A DNA stretch of 64,000 nt from Devosia enhydra (GTDB lineage Bacteria > Pseudomonadota > Alphaproteobacteria > Rhizobiales > Devosiaceae): the NCBI RefSeq assembly GCF_900119845.1, contig NZ_FPKU01000001.1, positions 1,645,528 through 1,709,527 of the forward strand, written 5' to 3'. Numbering within the stretch: the first letter of the stretch is position 1; every line of letters starts with the position of its first letter. Below are positions 1 to 8,460 of the stretch, piece after piece. A model generated the notes under the pieces. The model had not been told where the DNA came from. It saw only the letters and a list, made by a program, of their open reading frames with translations, and searched no databases. The position numbers were made by a program, and so were the translations under genes.

Positions 1-366
1 CGAGGTCGGCGCCTTGGCGCGGGTGATGGAATAGACGACGTCTTCGGCCGAAAAAGCCGAACCGTCATGGAAGGTCACGCCTTCGCGCAGGGCAAAGCGC
101 CAGAGCGTCGGCTCGACATTTTCCCACGAGGCGGCGAGACCGCCGATCAGCTGCTGGTCGGCATCGCGCATCACCAGCGGCTCGTAGATCATCGACTGGA
201 TCGAGAGAGTGATCTGGGTGTTCTGGGCGTGCGGATCCATGGTGCCCGCATCGGCCTGCGCGGCAAGCCGCAATGTATCGGAAGACTGGGCGAATACGGG
301 CGCAGAGACAGAAAGCGCGCTCGAGGCGAGAAGGGCGAGAGCGAGGCGTTGGCAGTACGTCTTCAT
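1..366 (-). CDS. ABC peptide/nickel-type substrate-binding protein, N-terminal part
   Basis: Only the first 122 codons lie in the window; the gene runs off the left edge. The product starts with a Sec signal peptide (hydrophobic LALALLASSALS, cleavage likely after VFAQ). It then shows the family 5 periplasmic binding protein opening: LRLAAQADAGTMDPH, SIQSMIYEPL and, further on, FHDGSAFSAEDVVYS. This family delivers oligopeptides, opines or similar solutes to a DppBC-type permease. It lies directly downstream of two permease genes on the same strand (52 nt gap), so it is the binding protein of that importer. GGAG lies just upstream of the ATG. The ligand cannot be told. Confidence 0.88.
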   Translation of the reverse strand, partial: MKTYCQRLALALLASSALSVSAPVFAQSSDTLRLAAQADAGTMDPHAQNTQITLSIQSMIYEPLVMRDADQQLIGGLAASWENVEPTLWRFALREGVTFHDGSAFSAEDVVYSITRAKAPTS

Positions 367-418
367 GGCAGTCTCCAGTTTCGGCGGGGAGGAGGGAGGA
401 GAAGGAAGAAGGTCGAAG

Positions 419-1306
419 TCATCGCAGCCGCGGATTGAGGGCATCGCGCAGAAAGTCGCCCAAAAGGTTCACACACAGCACCAGAAGGGCGAGCACGGCC
501 CCGGGGAAGATGGCCATCCACCATTCCCCCGAGAGCAGGAAGCCGTTGCCGATCGAGATCAGCGTGCCCAGCGAGGGGGTCGTCGGCGGAATGCCGAGGC
601 CCACGAAGGACAATGTGGCTTCGAGAATGATCGCGGTGGCAAGGTGGATGGTGGCCAGCACCAGCACCGCGGTGAGAACATTGGGCAGGATGTGCCCGAA
701 CATGATCGAGAGCTTGGAGATGCCGATCAGCCGCGCCGCCTTGACATATTGACGCTCGCGCTCGACCAGCGTGGCCGCGCGCACCGAGCGGGCATATTGC
801 ACCCAGCCCGAAAGCCCGATGGCGATGATGAGCACGATCACCGAGAGCTGATCGCGCGCTGCCTGCCCCACCGCGGCCCGCGCCACCCCGTCGATGAGCA
901 CGGCGATGAGGATAGCCGGAAAGGTCAGCTGGATATCGGCGATGCGCATCAGGAAGGCATCGAAGGCGCCCCCGAAAAAGCCGGCCACGAGCCCTGCCAC
1001 CACGCCGATGAGCAGCGCCAGGATCACTCCCGCGATGCTGACCATCAGCGAGATACGGATGCCGTAGATGGTGGCCGAGATGATGTCGCGGCCCTGATCG
1101 TCGGTGCCGAGCGGAAAGCGCCAGTCCCCGCCATCGAGCCAGACCGGCGGGATGAAGGAGTCCATCAGGCTGATCTTGGTCAGGTCGAAGACCTCGTAGG
1201 GCGCAAGCAGGCCGGGGGCGATGGCTGCAAACACGTAGATCAGCACCACGATGAGGCTGATGAAGGCGAGCGGAGCGCGTCGCAGGGCTCGGAACAGGTC
1301 GCGCAT
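419..1306 (-). CDS. ABC transporter permease, DppC-like
   Basis: Inner-membrane permease of a peptide-type ABC importer, 295 aa. An N-terminal membrane segment (LAFISLIVVLIYVFAAIAP) is followed by the DppC-type motif LGTDDQGRDIIS. More helices follow, with the coupling-loop EAA region (ARLIGISKLSIMFGHILPN). The ATG at 1306–1304 is preferred over a longer frame because it overlaps the stop codon of the upstream permease as TGATG, which is typical translational coupling, and because the protein then begins like family members. It sits between the DppB-like permease and the substrate-binding protein. The ATPase genes are not in the window and presumably lie beyond the left edge. Confidence 0.93.
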   Translation of the reverse strand: MRDLFRALRRAPLAFISLIVVLIYVFAAIAPGLLAPYEVFDLTKISLMDSFIPPVWLDGGDWRFPLGTDDQGRDIISATIYGIRISLMVSIAGVILALLIGVVAGLVAGFFGGAFDAFLMRIADIQLTFPAILIAVLIDGVARAAVGQAARDQLSVIVLIIAIGLSGWVQYARSVRAATLVERERQYVKAARLIGISKLSIMFGHILPNVLTAVLVLATIHLATAIILEATLSFVGLGIPPTTPSLGTLISIGNGFLLSGEWWMAIFPGAVLALLVLCVNLLGDFLRDALNPRLR

Positions 1307-2292
1307 CAGGCATGCCCTCCCATCGGGCCATCGGCACGGATGCGCGGATCCATGATGTAATAGAGGCAGTCGATGATGAAATTGGTGGTGACGAAGATGA
1401 GCGCCACGAGCATCAGGAAGGCCGACATCATGCTCACATCGGCCGCCTGCACCGATTGCAGGAAGAGATAGCCCAGCCCCGGCCACTGGAAGACGGTCTC
1501 GGTGATGGCGGCGAAAGCCAGGATCGAGCCGAACTGCAGCCCGATGATTGTGATCACCTGCAACAGCGCGTTGCGCAGCCCGTGGCTGATATAGATGGAG
1601 CGCGCCATGAGGCCGCGCGCCTGGGTGAAGCGGATGAAATCGGTGCGCAGCACTTCAAGCATTTCGGCGCGCACGAGGCGGATGATGATGGCGATCTGGA
1701 AGATCGCGATCGAAAAGGCCGGCATGATGATGGCGCGCCAGCCGCTGGGGGTCAGAAGCCCGGTCTGCCAGGTGCCGATGGTCACGAGCTGGCCGCGCCC
1801 GAAGGACGGGAACCAGCCCAGATTGACCGAAAAGACCCAGATCAGGATGACCGCGACGAAAAAGGACGGCACTGAAATGCCGAAAAGCGAGACCGCCAGG
1901 ATGACCCGGCTCGCAGCCGAAGCCGGCCAGATGGCGGTGACGAGCCCGGCCGGAATGCCGATCAGAACGGCAAGGGCCACGCCCACGATGGTGAGTTCGA
2001 TCGAGGCAGGGGCGCGCTCGGCGAGCACGGCCGCGACCGGTCGGCCGAGCCGGTAGCTCATGCCGAAATCGCCCTGGGCGCTGCGCCAGACGAAATCGGC
2101 GAACTGCACGACCAGCGGCCGATCGAGCCCGAGCTGGATGCGCACCTGATCGCGCTGGGCCGCGGTGGAATCGGGCCCCAGGATCGTGGCCAGCGGATCC
2201 CCGAGAAAGGTGTTCATCATGAAGGCGATGGCTGCGACGGTCAGCAGCACAAGCAGCGCCTGCACGATGCGCCGGAAGAGAAAGGCGATCAT
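1306..2292 (-). CDS. ABC transporter permease, DppB-like
   Basis: Membrane permease of 328 aa, partner of the DppC-like gene. The start is characteristic of DppB proteins (FLFRRIVQALLVLLTVAAIAF), followed by GDPLATILGP and the DppB loop with LGLDRPL. The permease core follows, with five to six hydrophobic segments and the coupling loop FTQARGLMARSIYISHGLRN. The gene starts with an ATGA overlap on the stop of the PLP enzyme gene and ends with a TGATG overlap on the next permease. All three are therefore very likely co-translated from one mRNA. Confidence 0.93.
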   Translation of the reverse strand: MIAFLFRRIVQALLVLLTVAAIAFMMNTFLGDPLATILGPDSTAAQRDQVRIQLGLDRPLVVQFADFVWRSAQGDFGMSYRLGRPVAAVLAERAPASIELTIVGVALAVLIGIPAGLVTAIWPASAASRVILAVSLFGISVPSFFVAVILIWVFSVNLGWFPSFGRGQLVTIGTWQTGLLTPSGWRAIIMPAFSIAIFQIAIIIRLVRAEMLEVLRTDFIRFTQARGLMARSIYISHGLRNALLQVITIIGLQFGSILAFAAITETVFQWPGLGYLFLQSVQAADVSMMSAFLMLVALIFVTTNFIIDCLYYIMDPRIRADGPMGGHA

Positions 2293-3551
2293 GCCGGCAC
2301 TCCAAGTTCGGCAATGACGCCGGGCAGCGCCGCCGCGAGGGCCTCATACTGGCCCCAGTGATTATAAGCGTGGGCCGAAACCCTCATCCACATCGCGCCG
2401 CCAAAAGCCACGGCGAGGCTTTCGATGCCATGCTGCTGGCGCAGCCGCACGCGCAGCGCTGTCGCCAGATCGAAGCTGGCCGGAAGTCCCGGCAGGCGGA
2501 TGCTGGCCATGGCGCCCCGCATGCTGGCGGGCCCGAGGATCTCGCCGCCAACGGCGTCGGCGATCAGCCCCGCTGCCGCATCGGCAAGCGCCCTGTTGCG
2601 GGCTCGAAGCCCTGCCCCGCCCAGCTCTTCATGCAGGGCGAGCGCCGACGGCACCGTCAGCATGGAAGAGGGGTCGCGCGTACCGATCTTGCGGAATTCG
2701 GCGGGAAAGCCCTGCCCATAGGCGTGTGAGATGACAAGCGGATGGGGCGCCGGAGCATCGGCGCTGCGCGCGAGAAAGGCCGCGCCCTTGGGCGCACACA
2801 GCCATTTGTGGCAGTTGCCCACATACCAGTGCGCGTTGATGGCATCGACATCGAGCGCGATCATGCCTGGCGCATGCGAGCCATCGACCAGCACCGGAAC
2901 GCCGGCCGTGCGCGCCACAGCAACGATCGCGGCGATCGGGAAGATCAGCGCGCTGGCCGAGGTGATATGATCGACCACCAGCAGCCGGGGCGCCGTGGCA
3001 AGGGCCGCCGTGATCGGGGCCAGCACCGCATCCTCGTCCTCAGGATTGGGCGGCAGCATCACTTCGTCGACGACTACGCCATAGCGTTCCGACAGATGCT
3101 GGAGCGTGTTGCGCACCGCGCCATAGACGTGGCTCGTCATCACGACCCGGTCGCCCGGTCGGAAGTCGAAATCGGCCAGCACCGTGGCCATGCCGGCCGT
3201 GGCATTTTCGACGAAGGCCAGACGCTCCGGCGCCACGCCGACGAATCGCGCTAACGGCAGCGCCGCGTCGGCAAGCTCGGAGAACAGCTCCTCCATATAG
3301 AACCGCGCCGGATTGAGATCGATGCGGTCGCGCCAGACTGTCTGCGCCGCGCGGATGGAGCGGGGAATGGCGGAAAAGGCGCCCTGGTTGAGATAGGCGA
3401 GCTCAGGATCGAGGAGCCAGTCGGCCTGTGGCGAGACCGCAGGAAAATCCGGAGCGGCCTGCTTTGCGATTGGCTCTGCGCGATGCTGCACGCTGTCGTC
3501 CCCCGGCCGCTCCCGATATGAAGCCCGTGGATTGTTAGACAATTCGCCCAT
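2289..3551 (-). CDS. Class V aminotransferase-fold PLP enzyme, isopenicillin-N-epimerase-like
   Basis: PLP-dependent fold type I protein of about 420 aa. It shows YLNQGAFSAIP near residue 56, the phosphate-binding region ENATAGMATVL, the DGSHAPG motif with the ring-contacting Asp, and GNCHKWLCAPKG, in which K249 should form the Schiff base. Relatives include isopenicillin N epimerase and cysteine desulfurase-like enzymes; the real reaction is unknown. It is the first gene of the peptide ABC importer operon, so epimerisation or lyase action on an imported amino acid or peptide is plausible. The start is uncertain. The ATG at 3551 lies inside the 3' arm of a perfect hairpin, and about 38 residues precede conserved sequence, so an internal GTG start is possible. 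Confidence 0.85.
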   Translation of the reverse strand: MGELSNNPRASYRERPGDDSVQHRAEPIAKQAAPDFPAVSPQADWLLDPELAYLNQGAFSAIPRSIRAAQTVWRDRIDLNPARFYMEELFSELADAALPLARFVGVAPERLAFVENATAGMATVLADFDFRPGDRVVMTSHVYGAVRNTLQHLSERYGVVVDEVMLPPNPEDEDAVLAPITAALATAPRLLVVDHITSASALIFPIAAIVAVARTAGVPVLVDGSHAPGMIALDVDAINAHWYVGNCHKWLCAPKGAAFLARSADAPAPHPLVISHAYGQGFPAEFRKIGTRDPSSMLTVPSALALHEELGGAGLRARNRALADAAAGLIADAVGGEILGPASMRGAMASIRLPGLPASFDLATALRVRLRQQHGIESLAVAFGGAMWMRVSAHAYNHWGQYEALAAALPGVIAELGVPA

Positions 3552-3572
3552 GCCGATCAAGTAGGCATGGGC
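3546..3572 (-). promoter_or_regulatory. Perfect 9-bp inverted repeat over the start of the PLP gene
   Basis: GCCCATGCC (3546–3554) and GGCATGGGC (3564–3572) are perfect reverse complements separated by 9 nt. In the minus-strand RNA the 3' arm contains the ATG at 3551. It could be a hairpin that hides the start codon or a dimeric repressor operator. Function is inferred only. Confidence 0.4.
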
Positions 3573-3727
3573 AAACTATGCGCAATTAATAACCAGCGCA
3601 AAAACACCAATGTTTTCAGGGGAATGCCGAAGCGGGACCGTAGAGGCAGCTAACAGCGGACCAATGAGCGGTCTCTGGCTCGCAGAGCATGGTCCCCCAT
3701 CCGGATCTAAAAGGGAATGCGAAAAAT

Positions 3728-3761
3728 GCCGGCCCTGACCACAACGCACCAAAAGGCCGGC
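3728..3761 (-). terminator. Rho-independent terminator of the small Porin_2/YadA-like gene
   Basis: A 7-bp stem, GCCGGCC/GGCCGGC, lies about 60 nt beyond the stop codon at 3819. Read on the minus strand it is followed by ATTTTTC. Confidence 0.55.
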
Positions 3762-3818
3762 CCACCCGAAGATGAACCGGCCCCAGATTTTGTGCCCGAC
3801 CGAGGGTCGGAAAGCGAA

Positions 3819-4202
3819 TTACCAGGAGAAGTTGGCGCCCGCACGGCCACCAACGGCACCACCCGACGCCAGGCCGACGGCACCGTTGAACGTCAGACCA
3901 TCGCTGGCCTGGAAGGCGCCGCTGAGACCGATCGCGGTGGAGCCGCCGAAGGTGCCGACATTGACGCCCACGCCAAACGTCTTGCCCGCATCGATCACGG
4001 CACCCGGCAGGGCCAGCGCGATGGCCGCACCATCGGCACTGCCGCCGAGTTCGGTGCACTCGTCGGTGCCGGGGATGTAGGCGGTACCCTCGTCGCCATC
4101 GCACACCCTGACATAGTCCACCGGCTCGGCCTGAGCCGGGAGGATAAGGGCGCCAGCGGTGGCGAAGACAAGCGCGAGAGCGGAAACTGTACGTAGAATC
4201 AT
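3819..4202 (-). CDS. Small secreted protein, Porin_2-like N-terminus with YadA-like glycine-rich C-terminus
   Basis: 127 aa from the ATG at 4202, which has AAGGGG about 7 nt upstream. A signal peptide (TVSALALVFATAGALILPAQA) is followed by VDYVRVCDGDEG and AYIPGTDECTELGG. These match the conserved opening of alphaproteobacterial Porin_2 proteins, with a Cys pair. Instead of a long 16-strand barrel the protein continues for only about 80 residues with alternating Gly-rich strands (TFGGSTAIGLSGAF, LTFNGAVGLASGG) and ends in an aromatic residue, FSW. That resembles the YadA-type anchor. It probably sits in the outer membrane, perhaps as an oligomer. Single-gene unit with its own terminator; exact role unknown. 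Confidence 0.75.
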   Translation of the reverse strand: MILRTVSALALVFATAGALILPAQAEPVDYVRVCDGDEGTAYIPGTDECTELGGSADGAAIALALPGAVIDAGKTFGVGVNVGTFGGSTAIGLSGAFQASDGLTFNGAVGLASGGAVGGRAGANFSW

Positions 4203-4410
4203 GGAATTGCCCCTTTGATACAAGGGGCTTTCTGAGCGGCAGACCCGCATCTCCTCATTTAACTATGACACATCATAGCCCAAAAGTTGACACGCTGCAG
4301 CCACAGTCGTGTTGGCGCGTCACCGTTTCAGTCAGCGCTTGGTGATCGCTGGTGTCTTGCAATCGGCTCGCGCCTGTGCGATCTGGCGGGCGCAGTGCCG
4401 GGCCCCTCTG

Positions 4411-4449
4411 ACGGAAGCTCATGCTCCGTGATGTCGGAACTGCTCCGAC
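4411..4449 (+). promoter_or_regulatory. Two tandem hairpins in the terC leader
   Basis: Hairpin one is at 4411–4429 (ACGG/CCGT and AGC/GCT with one bulge, loop TCAT). Hairpin two is at 4434–4449 (GTCGGA/TCCGAC, loop ACTGC). They stand just before the Shine-Dalgarno GGAG (4456–4459) of terC. Many terC/alx genes are controlled by leader RNAs, but I could not fit the yybP-ykoY consensus here. Confidence 0.35.
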
Positions 4450-4470
4450 TGACATGGAGATGGTCCGGCG

Positions 4471-5490
4471 ATGGATTCGCTAATTGCCGCCCTGATGGGC
4501 GATTTTCTCGGTACTCCCATTTATTTCTGGGTGGCGTTCATCGCCATCGTGGTCGCGCTTCTCGCCTTCGACCTTGGCGTGCTCAATCGCGGCGACAAGG
4601 AAATTTCTGCCAAGCACAGCCTGCTACTGTACTCATTCTACGTCACCGTGGCGGTGATCTTCGGCGTCTGGGTGTGGTTTTCGCGCGGCGCGCAGGCCGG
4701 CCTCGAATTCTATACCGGCTACCTGATCGAACAGAGCCTCGCGATGGACAACATGTTTGTCATCGCAACCATCTTCGGCTTTTTGGCCATTCCCCGCAAA
4801 TACCAGCACCGCGTGCTCTTCTGGGGTATTCTGGGCGTGATCGTTTTCCGCGCGATCCTCATCGGGCTCGGCGCGGCGCTGGTCTACCAGTTCAGCTGGA
4901 TCCTCGTGATCTTCGGTGCCTTCCTGATTTTCACCGGCATCAAGATGTTCACCAAGCACGATGACACGCCGGACATCGAAGCCAACCCGATCCTCAAATA
5001 TCTGCGCCGGCACTTCCCGATCAGCAACACTCTGGAAGGCCACAACTTCACCACCCGCATGCCCGACCCCAAGACGGGCAAGATCGTGCGCGCCCTGACC
5101 CCGCTCGGGGTGGCGCTGATCATGGTGGAAACCGTCGACCTGATCTTCGCCGTCGACAGCGTGCCGGCCGTGTTCGCGGTGACGCAGGACACGTTCATCG
5201 TCTACACCTCCAACATCTTCGCCATCCTTGGCCTGCGTGCGCTCTATTTCGCGCTGGCGGCGGCGATGAACCGGTTCAAGTACCTGCAGGTTTCGCTGGC
5301 TATCGTGCTGGTGCTGATCGGCATCAAGGTTGCGCTGGTTCCCTTCGGCATCAAGATCGATACGACGCTCTCGCTCGTGACCACCATCTCCATCCTCGCC
5401 GGCGGCGTCTTCTACTCACTGTGGAAGACCCGCAACGAGCGCAATGTTTCGGCCGCCGAAGATCCGCGCCAGGGCCAGCTCGAGCCGTAA
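4471..5490 (+). CDS. TerC family integral membrane protein
   Basis: 339 aa with about nine hydrophobic helices. Family signatures are visible: WVAFIAIVVALLAFDLGVLNR at the start, EQSLAMDNMFVIATIFGFLAIP, and VETVDLIFAVDSVPAVFAVT with the conserved acidic residues in the membrane. TerC/Alx proteins are linked to Mn(II) export and to tellurite or alkaline stress; the acidic in-membrane motifs fit metal binding. The gene is monocistronic, preceded by two leader hairpins and followed by a strong terminator. GGAG at 4456 supports the ATG chosen. Confidence 0.95.
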   Translation: MDSLIAALMGDFLGTPIYFWVAFIAIVVALLAFDLGVLNRGDKEISAKHSLLLYSFYVTVAVIFGVWVWFSRGAQAGLEFYTGYLIEQSLAMDNMFVIATIFGFLAIPRKYQHRVLFWGILGVIVFRAILIGLGAALVYQFSWILVIFGAFLIFTGIKMFTKHDDTPDIEANPILKYLRRHFPISNTLEGHNFTTRMPDPKTGKIVRALTPLGVALIMVETVDLIFAVDSVPAVFAVTQDTFIVYTSNIFAILGLRALYFALAAAMNRFKYLQVSLAIVLVLIGIKVALVPFGIKIDTTLSLVTTISILAGGVFYSLWKTRNERNVSAAEDPRQGQLEP

Positions 5491-5516
5491 GCGGCTCGCA
5501 GCCCGTCTCGAAACAA

Positions 5517-5549
5517 AAAGGGCGGCCTCCGGGCCGCCCTTTGCTTTTT
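5517..5549. terminator. Bidirectional terminator between terC and arfB
   Basis: AAAGGGCGGC and GCCGCCCTTT form a 10-bp stem around a 6-nt loop. The plus strand continues into TTGCTTTTT and the minus strand into TTTTTGTTT, so it can end both convergent transcripts. Confidence 0.85.
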
Positions 5550-5977
5550 CAGTCCGTGTCCACCCTGCCCCTCAGGCTCTTGACGCCGGAGCGCAGGCTC
5601 TTGCGCTCCAGCCGTCGCCGCTTGGAGGCGAGCGTTGGTCGCGTCGGGCGGCGCGGGGTGGGCGGAATGGCCGCCTCCTTGAGCAGCGCGACGAGCCGTT
5701 GCAGCGCATCTTCGCGATTGTCCTTCTGGGTGCGGAAGCGCACCGCCTGGATGGTGATCACCCCATCCTTGCCCAGCCGGCTGCCGGCCAGCACCGCCGC
5801 GCGGGTCTTGACCGGTTCGGGCAGCGAGGGCGAGCCCATGAGGTCAAAGCGCAGCTGGACGGCGGTTGCGACCTTGTTGACATTCTGCCCGCCCGGTCCC
5901 GAGGCCCGCACGAAATTCTCCTCGATCTCGGAGGGATCGATCGCAATGCGGCCGGTGATGGAGATGAGGTCGGCCAT
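5549..5977 (-). CDS. arfB: Alternative ribosome-rescue factor ArfB (peptidyl-tRNA hydrolase)
   Basis: 142 aa from the ATG at 5977; a longer reading upstream has no family match. The release-factor catalytic loop GPGGQNVNKV is present, with GGQ at residues 29–31. The C-terminal tail is basic (KRRRLERKSLRSGVKSLRGR) and in this family it enters the empty mRNA channel of stalled ribosomes. ArfB hydrolyses peptidyl-tRNA on non-stop complexes. The gene lies downstream of thrS on the same strand with a GC-rich hairpin between them (about 6052–6076), and ends at a bidirectional terminator. Confidence 0.94.
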   Translation of the reverse strand: MADLISITGRIAIDPSEIEENFVRASGPGGQNVNKVATAVQLRFDLMGSPSLPEPVKTRAAVLAGSRLGKDGVITIQAVRFRTQKDNREDALQRLVALLKEAAIPPTPRRPTRPTLASKRRRLERKSLRSGVKSLRGRVDTD

Positions 5978-6098
5978 GGATGGGGTCTCGCCTGTTTTGG
6001 CGATATGACCCGAGGGCAGGCCGCGACGCAATGCGCAGAGTTCAAGGCATAGCGGGTGAGCGTGACGCCCACCCGCCAAAACTTAGGCTGTTCAGATA

Positions 6099-8069
6099 TC
6101 AGGCCGCCTTGAGGTCGGGCGGGGTGGCTTCGGCGAAAAGCTCGGCGATTGCCGCGTCGAGCGTCATCACCTGCTGGCCTTCGCGGCCGAGGCGGCGGAC
6201 GGAGACGGTGCCCTCCTCGGCCTCACGACGTCCCAGCACGAACATCAGCGGCACCTTTTGCACCGAATGCTCGCGCACCTTGTAGTTGATCTTCTCGTTG
6301 CGGATATCGAGTTCCGCACGGATGCCATGCGCCTTGAGCCGCGAAACGAGGCTGCGCGCCGCATCGTCGGCCTCGGACACGATGGTTGCCACCACCACCT
6401 GGGTCGGGGCGAGCCAGAGCGGCATCTTGCCGGCATAGTTCTCGATCATCATGCCGATGAAGCGCTCGAGCGAGCCCAGGATGGCGCGATGCAGCATCAC
6501 GGCGAAGTGGCGCGAGCCATCCTCGGCCACATAGGTCGCGCCGAGCCGCTCGGGCAGCACGAAATCGAGTTGCAGCGTGCCCACCTGCCAGCTGCGGCCG
6601 ATCGCGTCCTTGAGGTGGAATTCGAGCTTGGGCGCGTAGAACGCCCCCTCGCCCGCCGCGATCTCGAACTTGTGCCCGGTGGCGAGCAGCGCATCGCCGA
6701 GCGCCTTTTCGGCCATGTCCCAGCGCTCGATGGTGCCGCCGAACTTTTCGGGGCGCGTGGCGAGCTTGATGACCACATCGGCAAAGCCCATGTGCTCATA
6801 GACCGAATAGAGCAGATTGACGAAATGCTCGGTCTCGGACTGGATCTGGTCCTCGCGGCAGAAGATGTGCGCATCATCCTGCGTCATCTGGCGCACGCGC
6901 ATCAGCCCATGCAGCGCGCCATGGGCCTCGTTGCGGTGGCAGCAGCCGAATTCCGCCATGCGGATCGGCAGATCGCGATAGCTCTTGATGCCCTGGTTGA
7001 AGATCTGCACATGCGCCGGGCAGTTCATCGGCTTGAGGGCCATGAGCTCGCCCTCGCCCGAAAAGACCGGGCCGGCATCCTCGGTGCTGGGCACCTCGTC
7101 GGGCACCACGAACATGTTCTCGCGATACTTGCCCCAGTGGCCAGACATCTCCCAGAATTTCGAACTCATCAGCTGGGGCGTCTTGACCTCGACATAGCCA
7201 GAGCGGGTCAGGCGGCGCCGGATATAGGCTTCCATCTGGTTGTAGAGCACATAGCCCTTGGGGTGCCAGAAGACGCTGCCCTGCGCCTCGGGCTGGAAAT
7301 GGTAGAGATCCATCTCCTGGCCGATCTTGCGATGGTCGCGCTTTTCGGCCTCCTCCATCATCAGGAGGTAGGCATCGAGCTCCTTCTGGGTCGCGAAGGC
7401 GGTGCCGTAGAGCCGGCTGAGCACGGGATTGCGGCTGTCGCCGCGCCAATAGGCGCCCGCCACCTTGGTGAGCTTGAAGGCCGTGCCGACATCCTTGACG
7501 CTGCGCATATGCGGGCCGCGGCAAAGATCGAACCACTGGCCCTGCCGGTAGATCTTGAGATCCTGCCCTTCGGGGATGGCATCGACGAGCTCCACCTTGA
7601 AGTCCTCGCCCTTGGCGGCAAAGACGCGCCGCGCCTCCTCGCGGCTCCACACCTCCTTGGTGAAGGCGGCGCCGCGCGCGATGATCTCGGCCATCTTCTT
7701 TTCGATGGCGGGGAACTCCTCCTCGCGGAACGGCTCGTCGCGCTTGAAGTCGTAATAAAAGCCGTTCTCGATCACCGGGCCGATGGTGACCTGCGTGCCG
7801 GGGAACAGCTCCTGCACCGCTTCAGCCAGCACATGCGCGGCATCGTGGCGGATGAGCCCCAGCCCGTCGGCGCTCTCGCGCGCGACGAATTCAATGCGAC
7901 CATCTGACTCGAGCGGATCGGAGAGGTCCGACAGCACGCCATTCCACTTCATCGCCACCGTCTTCTTGGCGAGGCTCGTGGAGATGGCTTCGACCACGGT
8001 GGTGCCGGTGGTGCCACGCGGATATTCGCGGACTGCACCATCGGGGAACGTCACCTTGATCATTTTCAT
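6099..8069 (-). CDS. thrS: Threonyl-tRNA synthetase
   Basis: 656 aa, the full length for bacterial ThrRS. Order of parts: N-terminal TGS-like domain ([14 protein letters not shown]), editing domain with HDAAH near residue 74 and later the FDLCRGPH motif, class II catalytic core with [24 protein letters not shown] and [15 protein letters not shown], and a C-terminal anticodon-binding domain ([14 protein letters not shown]…[17 protein letters not shown]). It charges tRNA-Thr in the cytoplasm. It is followed on the same strand by arfB. Confidence 0.98.
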   Translation of the reverse strand: MKMIKVTFPDGAVREYPRGTTGTTVVEAISTSLAKKTVAMKWNGVLSDLSDPLESDGRIEFVARESADGLGLIRHDAAHVLAEAVQELFPGTQVTIGPVIENGFYYDFKRDEPFREEEFPAIEKKMAEIIARGAAFTKEVWSREEARRVFAAKGEDFKVELVDAIPEGQDLKIYRQGQWFDLCRGPHMRSVKDVGTAFKLTKVAGAYWRGDSRNPVLSRLYGTAFATQKELDAYLLMMEEAEKRDHRKIGQEMDLYHFQPEAQGSVFWHPKGYVLYNQMEAYIRRRLTRSGYVEVKTPQLMSSKFWEMSGHWGKYRENMFVVPDEVPSTEDAGPVFSGEGELMALKPMNCPAHVQIFNQGIKSYRDLPIRMAEFGCCHRNEAHGALHGLMRVRQMTQDDAHIFCREDQIQSETEHFVNLLYSVYEHMGFADVVIKLATRPEKFGGTIERWDMAEKALGDALLATGHKFEIAAGEGAFYAPKLEFHLKDAIGRSWQVGTLQLDFVLPERLGATYVAEDGSRHFAVMLHRAILGSLERFIGMMIENYAGKMPLWLAPTQVVVATIVSEADDAARSLVSRLKAHGIRAELDIRNEKINYKVREHSVQKVPLMFVLGRREAEEGTVSVRRLGREGQQVMTLDAAIAELFAEATPPDLKAA

Positions 8070-8130
8070 CTCCAGAATGGGTGAGCGCCGCTCCTTATGC
8101 GGCGACGGCGCCTCTTAGCATGGATCGCGC

Positions 8131-8460
8131 CTATTTCCACCGCCCATAGCGCCACGGCAGATACCAGCGGGCGCGCGCCGGGATCGTCTGCGGAACCGGG
8201 TCGAAGCCATGGGTTCCGCCCGGCCGGCAGCGGGATAGACGGGCGGCGCCCATCCACCCGCCGGGCCAAAAACCGAAGCGCCAGATGGCGTCGGCGGTGA
8301 ATTCCGAGCAGGAGGGCGCGTGCCGGCAGGTGCGCCCCACAAAGGCCGAAAGCGTGTAGCGATAGAGCGTGATCAGGGCCACGGCGAGCACCTTGAACGG
8401 CAGATCGACAAGTGCGGCGATCCGCGCGCCGAGGCCCGCCGCCCGGCCCGGATCGGTCAC
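8131..8460 (-). CDS. yidD: Membrane protein insertion efficiency factor YidD
   Basis: 109 aa using a GTG start at 8460 that overlaps the stop of the upstream gene as GTGA. The YidD core is clear: LYRYTLSAFVGRTCRHAPSCSE, AIWRFGFWPGG, and LSRCRPGGTHGFDPVP with the conserved Cys residues. The protein is an amphipathic membrane-associated factor that assists YidC/Sec insertion. Coupling to the Fe-S scaffold gene is clear from the overlap. An ATG at 8490 is also in frame but would overlap the neighbour further. Confidence 0.93.
   Translation of the reverse strand: MTDPGRAAGLGARIAALVDLPFKVLAVALITLYRYTLSAFVGRTCRHAPSCSEFTADAIWRFGFWPGGWMGAARLSRCRPGGTHGFDPVPQTIPARARWYLPWRYGRWK

Noticed and set aside
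209-1360. Long plus-strand open frame opposite the ABC permease genes
   Set aside because: The minus strand carries clear permease motifs and coupled starts. The plus frame is a low-complexity Arg/His/Asp-rich product typical of antisense frames in GC-rich DNA.
4273-4470. yybP-ykoY manganese riboswitch before terC
   Set aside because: I could not find the conserved loop sequences; only two simple hairpins are supported.
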